Positions 1 to 8,247 of a DNA stretch of 9,716 nucleotides are shown here, piece after piece (position 1 is the stretch's first letter; each line of letters opens with the position of its first letter). Below the pieces are notes generated by a model. It did not search any database and was not told the DNA's origin. It saw only the letters and a list, made by a program, of their open reading frames with translations. This DNA comes from a bacterium UBP12_UBA5184 (GTDB lineage Bacteria > Vulcanimicrobiota > Vulcanimicrobiia > Vulcanimicrobiales > Vulcanimicrobiaceae), in contig DHWK01000025.1 in assembly GCA_002413145.1 (NCBI GenBank), positions 7,155 to 16,870 on the forward strand, given 5' to 3'. The position numbers were made by a program, and so were the translations under genes.

Positions 1-125
1 TCCTCGCCGAACCGCCGGGCGTATGACCGCACAGACGCCTCGACCGCGAGCGCGTGCCGGCGCAGCGCCTCGCTCTGCGTGTGGCGCGTGAGCGTGTCCC
101 AGGCTCGGCCGCGGGTGAGTTCCAT
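1..125 (-). CDS. HD-domain (HDIG-type) predicted hydrolase, N-terminal fragment
   Basis: The minus strand from an ATG at 125 reads 41 codons and runs off the left edge. The peptide begins MELTRGRAWDTLTRH, followed by a helix containing EALRRHALAVEASVRSYARR. This resembles the opening of small bacterial HD-superfamily proteins, where the RHxLAVE segment carries the first metal-binding histidine (His24 here) ahead of the HD motif. The HD pair itself would lie outside the window, so the family call rests on a short stretch and no substrate can be named. Its start lies only 21 bp from that of the divergent murA, so promoters must be compact or overlap coding sequence. Base composition matches murA, not the genes beyond ~550. 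The same frame stays open rightward through the antisense of murA into the solute-binding protein gene, so a gene caller could wrongly fuse them. Confidence 0.6.
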   Translation of the reverse strand, partial: MELTRGRAWDTLTRHTQSEALRRHALAVEASVRSYARRFGE

Positions 126-146
126 GGGCTGCGCTAGGGTACATCG

Positions 147-548
147 ATGGCCGGCACGGCAGTCGCCGACACGCTCGCCGAAGCCTTCGTGATCGAGGGT
201 GGGAGGCGGCTCGAGGGCCGCGTTCGCGCTGCGGGCAACAAGAATGCGGCGCTCCCGCTCCTGGCCGCGTGCGTGCTCGCGCAGGAGGAGGTGAGGCTCG
301 AGAACGTCCCGCGGATCCGCGACGTCGAGACGATGATGGCGCTCCTCAACGACATCGGCGGGGGGGAGGAGTGGACAGGCCCGAACGAGGTCCGCGTCAA
401 CGGCGCGCCCGCAACCCGGCACGAGCTCTCCGAGACCCTGTGCAGCCGGATGCGCGCCTCCATCCTGCTCGCGGGGCCGCTGCTGGCGCGCTTCGGCCGC
501 GCCGTCGTGCCAGCGCCGGGCGGGGACCCGATCGGGCGCCGGCGCCTG
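147..548 (+). CDS. murA: UDP-N-acetylglucosamine 1-carboxyvinyltransferase, 3'-truncated at a join
   Basis: MurA transfers enolpyruvate from PEP to UDP-GlcNAc, the first committed step of cytoplasmic peptidoglycan precursor synthesis. About 134 recognisable residues are present of a usual ~420. They include the PEP-site segment GNKNAALP (about residues 30-37), VPRIRDVETM (54-63), SRMRASILLAGPLLARFG (100-117) and PGGDPIGRRRL (124-134). Asp127 occupies the position of the catalytic Cys115 of E. coli MurA. Cys-to-Asp enzymes are known from mycobacteria and chlamydiae and are intrinsically fosfomycin resistant. Homology stops abruptly after GRRRL; the family normally continues with an aspartate and a histidine-containing loop (like RRLDPHL). 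The open frame runs on to 1124, but that part is antisense to a different gene. The ATG at 147 has only a weak AGGGT upstream; a GTG at 192 is an alternative start. The IGRRRL style suggests an actinobacterial source. Confidence 0.85.
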
Positions 549-552
549 CACG
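541..552. other. Join between unrelated sequences (chimera or rearrangement breakpoint)
   Basis: To the left of this point the plus strand encodes good MurA. To the right the minus strand encodes a good solute-binding protein. Both genes lose their 3' parts here. The 12 bases ggcgcctgcacg fit both proteins: on plus they encode the end of MurA RRRLH, and on minus they read as part of the DVQA segment that would be natural in the binding protein. A short shared sequence of this kind is typical of a false assembly overlap. No transposase, inverted repeat or target duplication is visible. GC content and third-position GC drop noticeably to the right. Confidence 0.75.
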
Positions 553-998
553 TCGCTCACAACGCTTTTCTGGTCGAACCCGCCAAACTGACTCGCCCAA
601 TACGGATAGCCGAGATTGCCGTGGTAGGGATTTTTGGTGAGCCTCCAGCGATCGAAATTGAACTTTACGGCCCCGGAGTCAAGGGGCGTTCCGTCGCTGA
701 ACTTGAGGCCCGGCTGCAACACGAACGTCCAGGATTTTCCATCCGGCGACGAGGTCCACGATTTCGCGAGGCCGGGGACGACGTCGAACGTCCCGGGCTT
801 GAAGCGCACCAGGTTCTCGAAGACTTCGCTCGTGATATTCAGCGAGAGACCGTCGGTCTCGCGCGAAGGATCGAGTCCGATCGCATCCTTGACGCGGGCG
901 ACGACGAGCTGCGACGACGGGCTGCCCGACGGACCACCGCCGCACGCGCTCAGCATCAGCGCTGCCAGCAGTCCCAATGCGCGAGAGCTCCTGTTCAC
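552..998 (-). CDS. Peptide-type ABC transporter solute-binding lipoprotein, N-terminal fragment
   Basis: From a GTG at 998 the minus strand encodes about 149 residues of a family-5 (DppA/OppA-type) extracytoplasmic solute-binding protein. Such proteins are lipid-anchored and deliver oligopeptides or similar ligands to an ABC importer. The N-terminus is a lipoprotein signal: a basic MNRSSR, a hydrophobic segment, and lipobox LSAC with Cys19, followed by a Gly/Ser-rich linker. Family hallmarks follow: LDPSRETDGLSLNITSEVFENLV (about 42-64), VPGLAKSW (74-81), and the signature region FVLQPGLKFSDGTPLDSGAVKF (92-113). Typical family length is ~500-550 residues, so two thirds are missing at the join near 550. 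The start lies 29 bp after the stalk-domain gene, in the same direction, and has a clear purine-rich ribosome site. It is therefore probably last in the visible part of that operon. Ligand specificity cannot be told from this part. Confidence 0.85.
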
Positions 999-1006
999 AC
1001 TGCGTA

Positions 1007-1013
1007 CCTTTCT
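1007..1013 (-). promoter_or_regulatory. Ribosome binding site of the solute-binding lipoprotein gene
   Basis: The minus strand reads AGAAAGG, 8 nt before the GTG at 998. It is one of the few Shine-Dalgarno-like sites in this gene string and supports the GTG start. It fits independent initiation of this gene, which does not overlap its upstream neighbour. Confidence 0.55.
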
Positions 1014-1027
1014 TCGACTGCCGCGCT

Positions 1028-2575
1028 TCAGTGGGTCTTGATGACGAAGGTCCAGCTCTTGGTAGCGGTGTTTCCCGCCGCATCGGCGACCTTGACGGTG
1101 ACCTTGACCTCGCCGTCGGGATAATCGACGCCCGGCGAGTAGGCAACGAACGCTGCGGTGCGCGTCGCCGCCGACGTCACGTCGTGTCCGTTCACGATCA
1201 GCACGACGCTGGAAACGTTGATCGGAATCTGCGCCGGCGTCACGAACGTCGCGTAGACGTTGGGGCGCGGATTGTCGACGGTCTGTCCGACCGGCGGCGC
1301 GATATCCGGGATCTGAGGCGGCGTCGTCGCCGCGGAGAGCAGCGTCCCCGCCTCGGCCCGCGGCGCTTGCGCCGCGCCGACCGCCAGATGTCCGAAGATC
1401 GGCACTTGATTCACGTTGAAGCGATCGGGGATCGTGTACGACCCGCGATAGACGCCCGCGGACTCCTCGTGCATCTCGAGACCGGTCAAGAAGTCGCCGA
1501 TGTCGTAGGTCGCGTGGCCGCCCGGCGTCCCCTCGAGCGTCGCGGTGAAGCTCTCGCCCGCACGCAACGGACGGGCGACGGAGATGCCGAACTTCGCGAT
1601 CTTCGCTGCGCCGGCCGCCGGTTGGGGGCTCGGCGTCGCCGAGACCGTGCGAGAAGCGATGACCTGGCGCAGTTCGCCACTGAGCGGATTGCGCCGCACC
1701 GTGATGTAGTCGCCGACCGCGAGATCGGCCAGGTGCGCCGCCGAGCCGTTGAGTAGGATATCGGTCGCGCGCGATGGCTGCACGACCTTGCCGTTTTGCA
1801 GCACCATCGCGTTCGGCGAGAGGGCGGCGATCGTTCCGTTATCGGAGCTGTAAAAATCGTGGATCTCGACGACGCGACCGTCCCGGGCCAGTACGACGGA
1901 GACTTGATCGCCCACGTGCAGATCGCCGAGCGCCGACTTTACCTGCGAATGGACGGAGACATCTTCGACGTAAATGAGCGCGTCGGAGTTGATTGAAATC
2001 GTGCGCGCCCCGCTACCGGCCGGCGTCACCGTGATCGAAGGAGGCGCGGACAGAACGTCGATCGCCGAGACGATGCCGTTGAGGGTTGTGCCGCCGTCGG
2101 CGCGGCGCGATTGCGGACCGCTCGGGCGGCCGATGAGCGCCGATACGACTTGCACCCGCGCGCCCCGCTGGTCGTAGTTCGCCGTCGCGCCGAGCGCGAC
2201 GCTCAAGAACTTGAGCGGGACGTAGGTCGTGCCGTCGATCTCCTCGACCCGCGAGCCCAGGGCGACCGGCCGATCGTTGAGCAACATGCTATCGCTGCCG
2301 AGCGTCGCCACCGCCGTGCCGAACGGAACGTGCAGCGTGATCGAGTCGCCGCTGCGCACGATCGGGATTCCGAGCGCGTCGAAGATCGGGCGTAACGGCA
2401 CCAGCAGGCGGCCGCCGAAGACTCGCGGCGGCGTCTCGGTCGGCAGCGTCCCGCCGTTGAGCACGATCGCGATCGTTCGAATTGGCCGTTCCGTCGCCGG
2501 TGGGGAGAGCGGCGCCGCCGCAACTGGGATTGCAGCCAACGAGAATCCAAACGCGAGGAAGATCGCGACCTTCAT
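1028..2575 (-). CDS. Secreted stalk-domain (copper amine oxidase N-terminal-like) protein with Ig-like C-terminus
   Basis: This is a 515-residue exported protein of unknown specific function. Residues 1-22 form a signal peptide (MKVAIFLAFGFSLAAIPVAAA). Residues ~36-146 match the Cu_amine_oxidN1 'stalk' domain, with LLVPLRPIFDALG (58-70) and its repeat TYVPLKFLSVALGA (117-130). That domain is a surface or wall-associated module and is not itself an enzyme. Residues ~166-241 and ~246-309 are two related beta-rich modules, each ending in a D-L-x-V-G-D segment (218-223, 284-289) and a strand. Residues ~325-405 form another beta domain containing EGTPGGHATYDIGD. Residues ~435-515 are Ig-like, ending DAAGNTATKSWTFVI. 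The frame is open further upstream, to 2641, but the signal peptide fixes the start at the ATG at 2575. That ATG overlaps the upstream glycosyltransferase stop as ATGA. It probably acts in the periplasm or at the cell surface, perhaps as a scaffold for the glycan made by the neighbouring enzymes (inference). Confidence 0.8.
   Translation of the reverse strand: MKVAIFLAFGFSLAAIPVAAAPLSPPATERPIRTIAIVLNGGTLPTETPPRVFGGRLLVPLRPIFDALGIPIVRSGDSITLHVPFGTAVATLGSDSMLLNDRPVALGSRVEEIDGTTYVPLKFLSVALGATANYDQRGARVQVVSALIGRPSGPQSRRADGGTTLNGIVSAIDVLSAPPSITVTPAGSGARTISINSDALIYVEDVSVHSQVKSALGDLHVGDQVSVVLARDGRVVEIHDFYSSDNGTIAALSPNAMVLQNGKVVQPSRATDILLNGSAAHLADLAVGDYITVRRNPLSGELRQVIASRTVSATPSPQPAAGAAKIAKFGISVARPLRAGESFTATLEGTPGGHATYDIGDFLTGLEMHEESAGVYRGSYTIPDRFNVNQVPIFGHLAVGAAQAPRAEAGTLLSAATTPPQIPDIAPPVGQTVDNPRPNVYATFVTPAQIPINVSSVVLIVNGHDVTSAATRTAAFVAYSPGVDYPDGEVKVTVKVADAAGNTATKSWTFVIKTH
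2572..2575 (-). promoter_or_regulatory. ATGA stop-start overlap, GT4 gene to stalk-domain gene
   Basis: TGA (2574-2572) ends the GT4 frame and the ATG (2575-2573) starts the stalk-domain protein exactly at its signal peptide. No good Shine-Dalgarno sequence precedes it, so termination-reinitiation coupling is likely. It is the canonical counterpart of the three CTGA junctions in this window. Confidence 0.8.
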
Positions 2576-3594
2576 CGTCTGCGGTTTTCCGCCAACACTT
2601 CGCGATATACCTCGGCCGTCAACTGGGCGCATCGGTCCCACGTTTGCGTCCTCGCGAAGGCTTGCGCCTCCTCGCGCGGGCCGGGCGAACGAGCGGCTCG
2701 CTCCATGAGCGACGCAAGTGCGCCCACGTCGCGCGGGCGGAAATGCTCGACGTAGGGCCGCAGGCCTCCCGGCACCGCGTCGCTCGCTCCGATCACCGCC
2801 GTGCCGACTGCGGCCGCCTCGAGGAGCGGAAGACCGAAACCTTCGCGTAGCGACGCAGTCACCAGCGCGAGCGCGCTGCGATACAAACGCTGCAGAACTT
2901 CGACGCTCACGTCTCCGGTAAACTGCAACGCGCCCTTGTTGCGCCGCGGCCTCGGCGTGCCGGCCGCAAGGTCGTCGCGGCCGGTGAGGACGAGATCGAT
3001 GTCGAGATCGGGCGGCAACCTCTCCCAGGCCGCGAAGAGCGTCGCGAGGTCTTTGTGCGGCCGGTGGTTCCCGACGTACAAGAAGTACCGACGCGCCGAC
3101 GGCTGGAGCGCCACGTCGTCGAGATAGGGCGCGCCGACGCCGAGTGGAACCACGCGCACCTTGGCCGGCGAGACGCCGAGGAACCGCTCGAGGTCGTCGC
3201 TCGTCCGTTCGTCATCGGTGATAACGCGAGCCGCGCCGGCGCAGACCGCGCGCACGACGGTTGCGTAGTACGGCCGGACGCTTCGTTTGAAGTACTCCGG
3301 AAAATGCAGGTGGATCAGGTCATGAATGGTTACGACGTAGGGACGCGGGCCGAAGAGCGGAGCGTAGACGGAAAGAAAGTGAACGAGTCGCGCACCGATG
3401 CCGCGCAAGCGCCCTGGAAGGCCGATCTGTTCGTCGAGGCTCAAGCTCGTCGAGCGGTCGAGCGTCACGAAGGACAAGTCGGGCGCGACCCGCGGCAGAT
3501 AGGCGGGCAGCTCGTCGGCGTAGGCCTGCATCCCCGCCGACATGTGCCGAGTCCGAGGCCGGTCGAGGGCGACGTCGGGGCGCGCTCGTCTCAG
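2572..3594 (-). CDS. GT4-family (GT-B fold) glycosyltransferase, probable CTG start
   Basis: A retaining nucleotide-sugar glycosyltransferase of the GT4 family, expected to work at the cytoplasmic face of the membrane in assembly of an envelope glycan. Donor and acceptor are unknown. From the CTG it has 340 residues. The acceptor half contains TIHDLIHLHFPEYFKRS (about 89-105). The donor half contains FLYVGNHRPHKDLATLF (171-187) and the E-x7-E motif EGFGLPLLEA (Glu251, Glu259), the GT4 nucleotide-sugar signature. The first canonical start is an ATG at 3543 (323 residues), but the N-terminal beta strand PDVALDRPRTRHMSAGM (6-22) begins before it, as in relatives that open with V/I-ALD. The frame is open upstream, and the CTG at 3594 overlaps the GT2 stop as CTGA. 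It is followed by an ATGA overlap with the stalk-domain gene. Function is firm at family level; the start is inferred. Confidence 0.85.
   Translation of the reverse strand: MRRARPDVALDRPRTRHMSAGMQAYADELPAYLPRVAPDLSFVTLDRSTSLSLDEQIGLPGRLRGIGARLVHFLSVYAPLFGPRPYVVTIHDLIHLHFPEYFKRSVRPYYATVVRAVCAGAARVITDDERTSDDLERFLGVSPAKVRVVPLGVGAPYLDDVALQPSARRYFLYVGNHRPHKDLATLFAAWERLPPDLDIDLVLTGRDDLAAGTPRPRRNKGALQFTGDVSVEVLQRLYRSALALVTASLREGFGLPLLEAAAVGTAVIGASDAVPGGLRPYVEHFRPRDVGALASLMERAARSPGPREEAQAFARTQTWDRCAQLTAEVYREVLAENRRR
3591..3594 (-). promoter_or_regulatory. CTGA overlap, GT2 gene stop with proposed GT4 CTG start
   Basis: TGA (3593-3591) ends the GT2 gene. The CTG (3594-3592) is in frame with GT4 and would add 17 residues, restoring its first beta strand. 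No ATG, GTG or TTG lies in that frame between it and the ATG at 3543. No Shine-Dalgarno sequence is evident. Confidence 0.5.
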
Positions 3595-4342
3595 CGCCGG
3601 ACCGCTTTTGAGAGGACGACGACCGGATAGAGCGCCGAGGCGAACGCGATCACCGCGCCGCGCCAACCATCGCGGTAGCCGCGCCGCGCGAAGAACAGCC
3701 AAGGCAGCCGTGCGAACGCGGTGATGACGGTGCGAATCGCACCGAAGCGCGTCGGTTTGAACCCGAATGCCTCGAGGCTCGTGTAGCGATCGAATTTCGC
3801 CCAATAGGCGGCAAGATTGGGGTACGAATCGTGGAGCAATTCGCCGCCGAGTTTTCCGACGTCGCCGTAGACCAGCCACTCCTCGTGGACGTCGGCTTGG
3901 CCGCCGGCCGCCGGCCGCGGAACGAGATAGGCGCGCGTCGTTCGAAACAAGCGCAGCGGCGTCTCGTCGCCCCAGCCGCATCCGGTGATGGGCCGACCGC
4001 AAAAGAACGTCGTGCGGCGCATGACGTACCCATCGGTCCCGGGCGGGGCATCGAGGGCCAGCAAGGCGGCGCGCAAGCTCTCGTCGAGCGTCTCGTCGGC
4101 ATCGAGCATGAACGTCCACGGCGTCTGGATGAGATTCAGCGCGTAGCGCCGGGTCGCCACGAACCCTTCCCAGGGGCGAACGACAACCTCGGCACCGTGC
4201 GCCCGCGCAACGTCGACCGTCTCGTCGGTCGACTCTGAATCGATGACCAGGACGTGCGCCCCCACTGGAACGCTTTCGAGGACGTGCGGTAAATTCGGAG
4301 CTTCGTTCCGGGTGAGGACGACGAAGCTGAGATCGCCGGGAT

Positions 4343-4346
<4 letters not shown>
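3591..4346 (-). CDS. GT2-family glycosyltransferase, WaaE/KdtX-like, probable CTG start
   Basis: An inverting GT-A glycosyltransferase resembling the WaaE/KdtX group, which adds a sugar to the lipopolysaccharide core or a similar envelope glycan. From the CTG it has 251 residues, the normal size for this group. It shows the opening strand and loop FVVLTRNE (8-15), the nucleotide-binding VIDSESTDET (34-43), WEGFVATRRYAL (59-70), the metal-binding DAD followed by Glu (82-85), and the acceptor-side stretch ADVHEEWLV. Near the end, RRGYRDGWRGAVIAF and a hydrophobic tail are typical of the group and suggest membrane contact. The first canonical start, a GTG at 4265, would delete the first 27 residues including the TRNE loop, giving a broken fold. 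Upstream of the CTG the frame closes at a TGA (4379-4377), and the CTG is the only NTG codon between that stop and the GTG. It is coupled to pyrG by the CTGA overlap. Acceptor and donor are unknown. Confidence 0.85.
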
Positions 4347-6028
<1,682 letters not shown>

Positions 6029-6110
6029 TTCGGCGCCCGCCTTGCGAACCCCGCCGTCGCCTTTCCGAACGCTTCGCGGTCCAGTTCCTCCTGGACGAGC
6101 GCTCTCTCCG

Positions 6111-6172
6111 GCGCCGCCGCCTGAGGCCGCTCGCGGGTACGCCCACGCTCTGCGGCCTCAGGCCGGCGGCGC
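6111..6172 (-). repeat. 20-bp imperfect inverted repeat in the pyrG leader
   Basis: The arms 6111-6130 and 6152-6172 are complementary over 20 bp with one bulged base, around a 21-nt loop. Each arm also carries the near-palindrome GGCCTGAGGCC. On the minus strand no U-run follows, so this is not a standard intrinsic terminator. It sits in the 276-nt gap between prmC and pyrG. Possible roles are an RNA-stabilising or attenuating leader hairpin for pyrG, or a dispersed REP-like palindrome. The rest of the gap (6029-6304) shows no convincing gene or consensus promoter. Confidence 0.7.
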
Positions 6173-6304
6173 TAGCAAGCCTACGAAAATCGGCAGTAAC
6201 GTTTTCACGCCCCTTCAATGCCGTTGCTTATCACGGCGACGGGAGATATCGAACGTGCGGCGAGCGACGAAGGGTTGGGGTGAGAGAATTGCCTGCTGCC
6301 GGGC

Positions 6305-7168
6305 TTAACGGGCTAACGAAACTTGGATGTAGCGGTCGCAGCCGGCGTAGTCCTCGCCGATCGTGATCAGCGCGTTTGGAAACGCGCCTTCGATGAGTTT
6401 CGCAAGGGGTTCGATCGTTGCGGGCGCCGCTTCGAGGAAGAGGCTCGCGCCGGGTGTGGCGACGCGCGGAACTTGCGCGAGCAGGCGGCGATAGGGCCCC
6501 AGGCCGTCGCGGCCACCGTCGACGGCGATCCTCGGTTCGAAGGCGACCGGGTTGGGGGCTGAGGGGATGTCGGCGGTCGGAACGTAGGGGAGGTTCGCGA
6601 CGATACAGTCAGCCTGCACGCGGCCCTCGAGCGGCTCGAGCAGATCGCCGTGCAGCAAGCTACAACGCTCGGCGACGGCGTGGAACGCAACGTTGCGCTG
6701 CGCCACCGCGAGCGCCGCCTCGGAGATCTCCGTCGCAAAGATCCGCAGGTCGGGGAGTTCGCGGGCGAGCGTGACGGCGATCGCGCCGCTGCCGGTCCCG
6801 ACGTCGACGACGACGCCGCCGGTCTTCTTCACCCCGCGCAGTTCGTCGAGCGCGGCTTCGATCAGATGTTCGGTCTCCGGGCGCGGAACGAGGACATCGC
6901 TCGTAACCTCGAAAGGGCGGCCGTAGAACCAAGCGTGACCGACGAGGTAGGCGATCGGGACGCCGCGCGCGCGTTCGGCCACAAGGACTTCGAAGTTTGG
7001 GCGCTCGCCGATGTCGTCGTCGGCGTGCGCCAGCATGTAGCCGCGCTCGAGGTCGAGCGCAAACGCCAGCAAGATCTGCGCGTCGGCCGGGGCCGATTCG
7101 CTTCCCGCCAAGCGCGCGCGGGCTGCCGCAAGGTGTTCGCCGATCGTCCTCGGCGCCTGCCCGTTCAG
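6305..7168 (-). CDS. prmC: Peptide chain release factor N5-glutamine methyltransferase, probable CTG start
   Basis: PrmC methylates the glutamine of the GGQ motif of release factors with S-adenosylmethionine; its substrate RF1 is encoded immediately upstream. From the CTG it has 287 residues, in line with the family (~275-290). The N-terminal helical substrate-binding domain starts with TIGEHLAAARARL (8-20). VGHAWFYGRPFEVTSDVLVPRPETE (76-100) includes the family signature PRPETE. The Rossmann methyltransferase domain has SAM motif DVGTGSGAIAV (122-132). The catalytic NPPY motif appears as NLPY (192-195), followed by YVPTADIP. EPRIAVDGGRDGL (211-223) is conserved. The first canonical start, a TTG at 7111, would remove the conserved first helix. 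In this frame a TGA at 7207-7205 closes the upstream side, and the CTG at 7168 is the only NTG before 7111. That CTG overlaps the prfA stop as CTGA. The product is certain; the start is inferred. Confidence 0.95.
   Translation of the reverse strand: MNGQAPRTIGEHLAAARARLAGSESAPADAQILLAFALDLERGYMLAHADDDIGERPNFEVLVAERARGVPIAYLVGHAWFYGRPFEVTSDVLVPRPETEHLIEAALDELRGVKKTGGVVVDVGTGSGAIAVTLARELPDLRIFATEISEAALAVAQRNVAFHAVAERCSLLHGDLLEPLEGRVQADCIVANLPYVPTADIPSAPNPVAFEPRIAVDGGRDGLGPYRRLLAQVPRVATPGASLFLEAAPATIEPLAKLIEGAFPNALITIGEDYAGCDRYIQVSLAR
7165..7168 (-). promoter_or_regulatory. CTGA overlap, prfA stop with proposed prmC CTG start
   Basis: TGA (7167-7165) ends RF1 after GEAPLT. The CTG (7168-7166) is in frame with prmC and gives the expected N-terminus NGQAPRTIGEHLAAA. 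There is no Shine-Dalgarno sequence just upstream, which fits reinitiation by ribosomes finishing prfA. Confidence 0.65.
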
Positions 7169-8247
7169 GTGAGTGGGGCTTCGCCCGCGAGGAGTCGCGA
7201 CTTCTCATCGGACTGAAGTTTGGCGACGATCTTCCCGAGATCGCCGTCCATGATGGTGTCGAGGTTGCCGAAGTTTTCGTTGATGCGGTGATCGGTCAGC
7301 CGGTCCTGGGGAAAATTGTAGGTCCGAATCTTCTCGGAGCGATCTCCGGTCCCGACCTGACTCTTGCGCAGGTTTCCGACGGCTTCGGCGGCCTCGCGGC
7401 GTTTGTGCTCGAGCAGCACGCTGCGCAACATCCGCATCGCGCGGTCACGGTTTTGTAACTGCGAGCGCTCTTGGCTGCACGAGACGACGACGCCGCTCGG
7501 CTTGTGCGTGATCCGGATCGCCGACTCGGTCTTGTTCACGTACTGTCCGCCGGCGCCGGAGGCTTTGTAGGTGTCGATCTGCAGATCTTTCTGGTTGATC
7601 TCGATCTCGACGTCTTCGGCTTCGGGGAGGACCGCGACGGTCGCGGTGGAGGTGTGGACGCGGCCCTGCGATTCGGTAACGGGGACGCGTTGGACGCGAT
7701 GGACGCCGCTTTCGTACTTGAAGAACCGGTACGGTTCGCCGCTCTTGATCGCAAGCACGACCTCCTTGAATCCGCCGGCTTCGCTTTCGCTCTGTTCGAG
7801 CGTCTCGATCTTCATGCGCATCGACTCGGCGTAGCGCGCGTACATTCGTGCGAGTTCTGCGGCGAAGAGGCTGGCTTCGTCGCCCCCGGCGCCGGCCCGA
7901 ATCTCGATGAAGATATCCTTGGTGTCGTTGGGATCGCGGGGCAAGAGCAGCTCGGTGAGTTTCGCCTCGAGCTCCTTACGCCGCTCGCGCAGGGTTTTGG
8001 CCTCCTCTTCGGCGAGGGCGTGCATCTCCGCGTCGGTCTTCTCGGCGAGCAGCGCGTCGTTGGCTTCGATCTCACGTAAGAGCTCGCGGTAAGCGCGGTA
8101 GGCGTCGACCGTCTCTTCGATCGAAGAACGCTCTTTGCCGAGCGCGATGAAGCGCGCCTGATCGAAGGCGCCGCCGGCTTTACCCAGCTCGGCGTCGATG
8201 TCGTCGAATCGTTTCGAGAGCGTCTCGAGGCGGTCGAGGTTGATCAT
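7165..8247 (-). CDS. prfA: Peptide chain release factor 1 (RF1)
   Basis: RF1 recognises UAA and UAG in the ribosomal A site and triggers peptidyl-tRNA hydrolysis. The product has 360 residues, the standard length. The helical N-terminal domain runs to about 105. The RF signature IEIRAGAGGDEA is at 115-126. The stop-codon-reading tripeptide, PVT (189-191), lies in HRVQRVPVTESQGRVHTS and marks RF1 rather than RF2. The catalytic GGQ is at 233-235 in SGAGGQYVNKTESA, with Tyr where E. coli has His after Gln. SQERSQLQNRDRAM (258-271) and the C-terminal RTYNFPQDRLTDHRI (308-322) are conserved. The ATG at 8247 gives MINLDRLETL, matching family N-termini; TTG codons at 8268 and 8265 are in frame but would place the start in the T-tract of the terminator. 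No strong Shine-Dalgarno sequence is seen. The gene is coupled to prmC by CTGA overlap and preceded by the rpmE terminator, so it needs read-through or its own start site. Confidence 0.97.
   Translation of the reverse strand: MINLDRLETLSKRFDDIDAELGKAGGAFDQARFIALGKERSSIEETVDAYRAYRELLREIEANDALLAEKTDAEMHALAEEEAKTLRERRKELEAKLTELLLPRDPNDTKDIFIEIRAGAGGDEASLFAAELARMYARYAESMRMKIETLEQSESEAGGFKEVVLAIKSGEPYRFFKYESGVHRVQRVPVTESQGRVHTSTATVAVLPEAEDVEIEINQKDLQIDTYKASGAGGQYVNKTESAIRITHKPSGVVVSCSQERSQLQNRDRAMRMLRSVLLEHKRREAAEAVGNLRKSQVGTGDRSEKIRTYNFPQDRLTDHRINENFGNLDTIMDGDLGKIVAKLQSDEKSRLLAGEAPLT

Noticed and set aside
549..1124. MurA frame continuing to 1124
   Set aside because: After the join the residues match no MurA, and the minus strand there encodes a lipoprotein with a lipobox and family motifs.
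2576..2641. Upstream extension of the stalk-domain protein to an earlier start at 2641
   Set aside because: The extra 22 residues overlap the glycosyltransferase C-terminus and would bury the clear signal peptide that starts at 2575.
6111..6172. Hairpin as a prmC intrinsic terminator
   Set aside because: No T-run follows on either strand, and it lies 130 bp beyond the prmC stop.
6029..6218. Open minus-strand frames before pyrG, including one with ERALVQEELDREAFGK
   Set aside because: No start codon or ribosome site suits it, an upstream TAG closes the frame, and Arg-rich readings in all frames look like GC-rich noncoding DNA.
7471..8079. Long plus-strand frame opposite prfA, and similar ones opposite pyrG (5048-5560) and the GT genes (3055-3630)
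   Set aside because: They are antisense mirrors of well-supported genes in GC-rich DNA, with low-complexity or charged composition and no recognisable domains.
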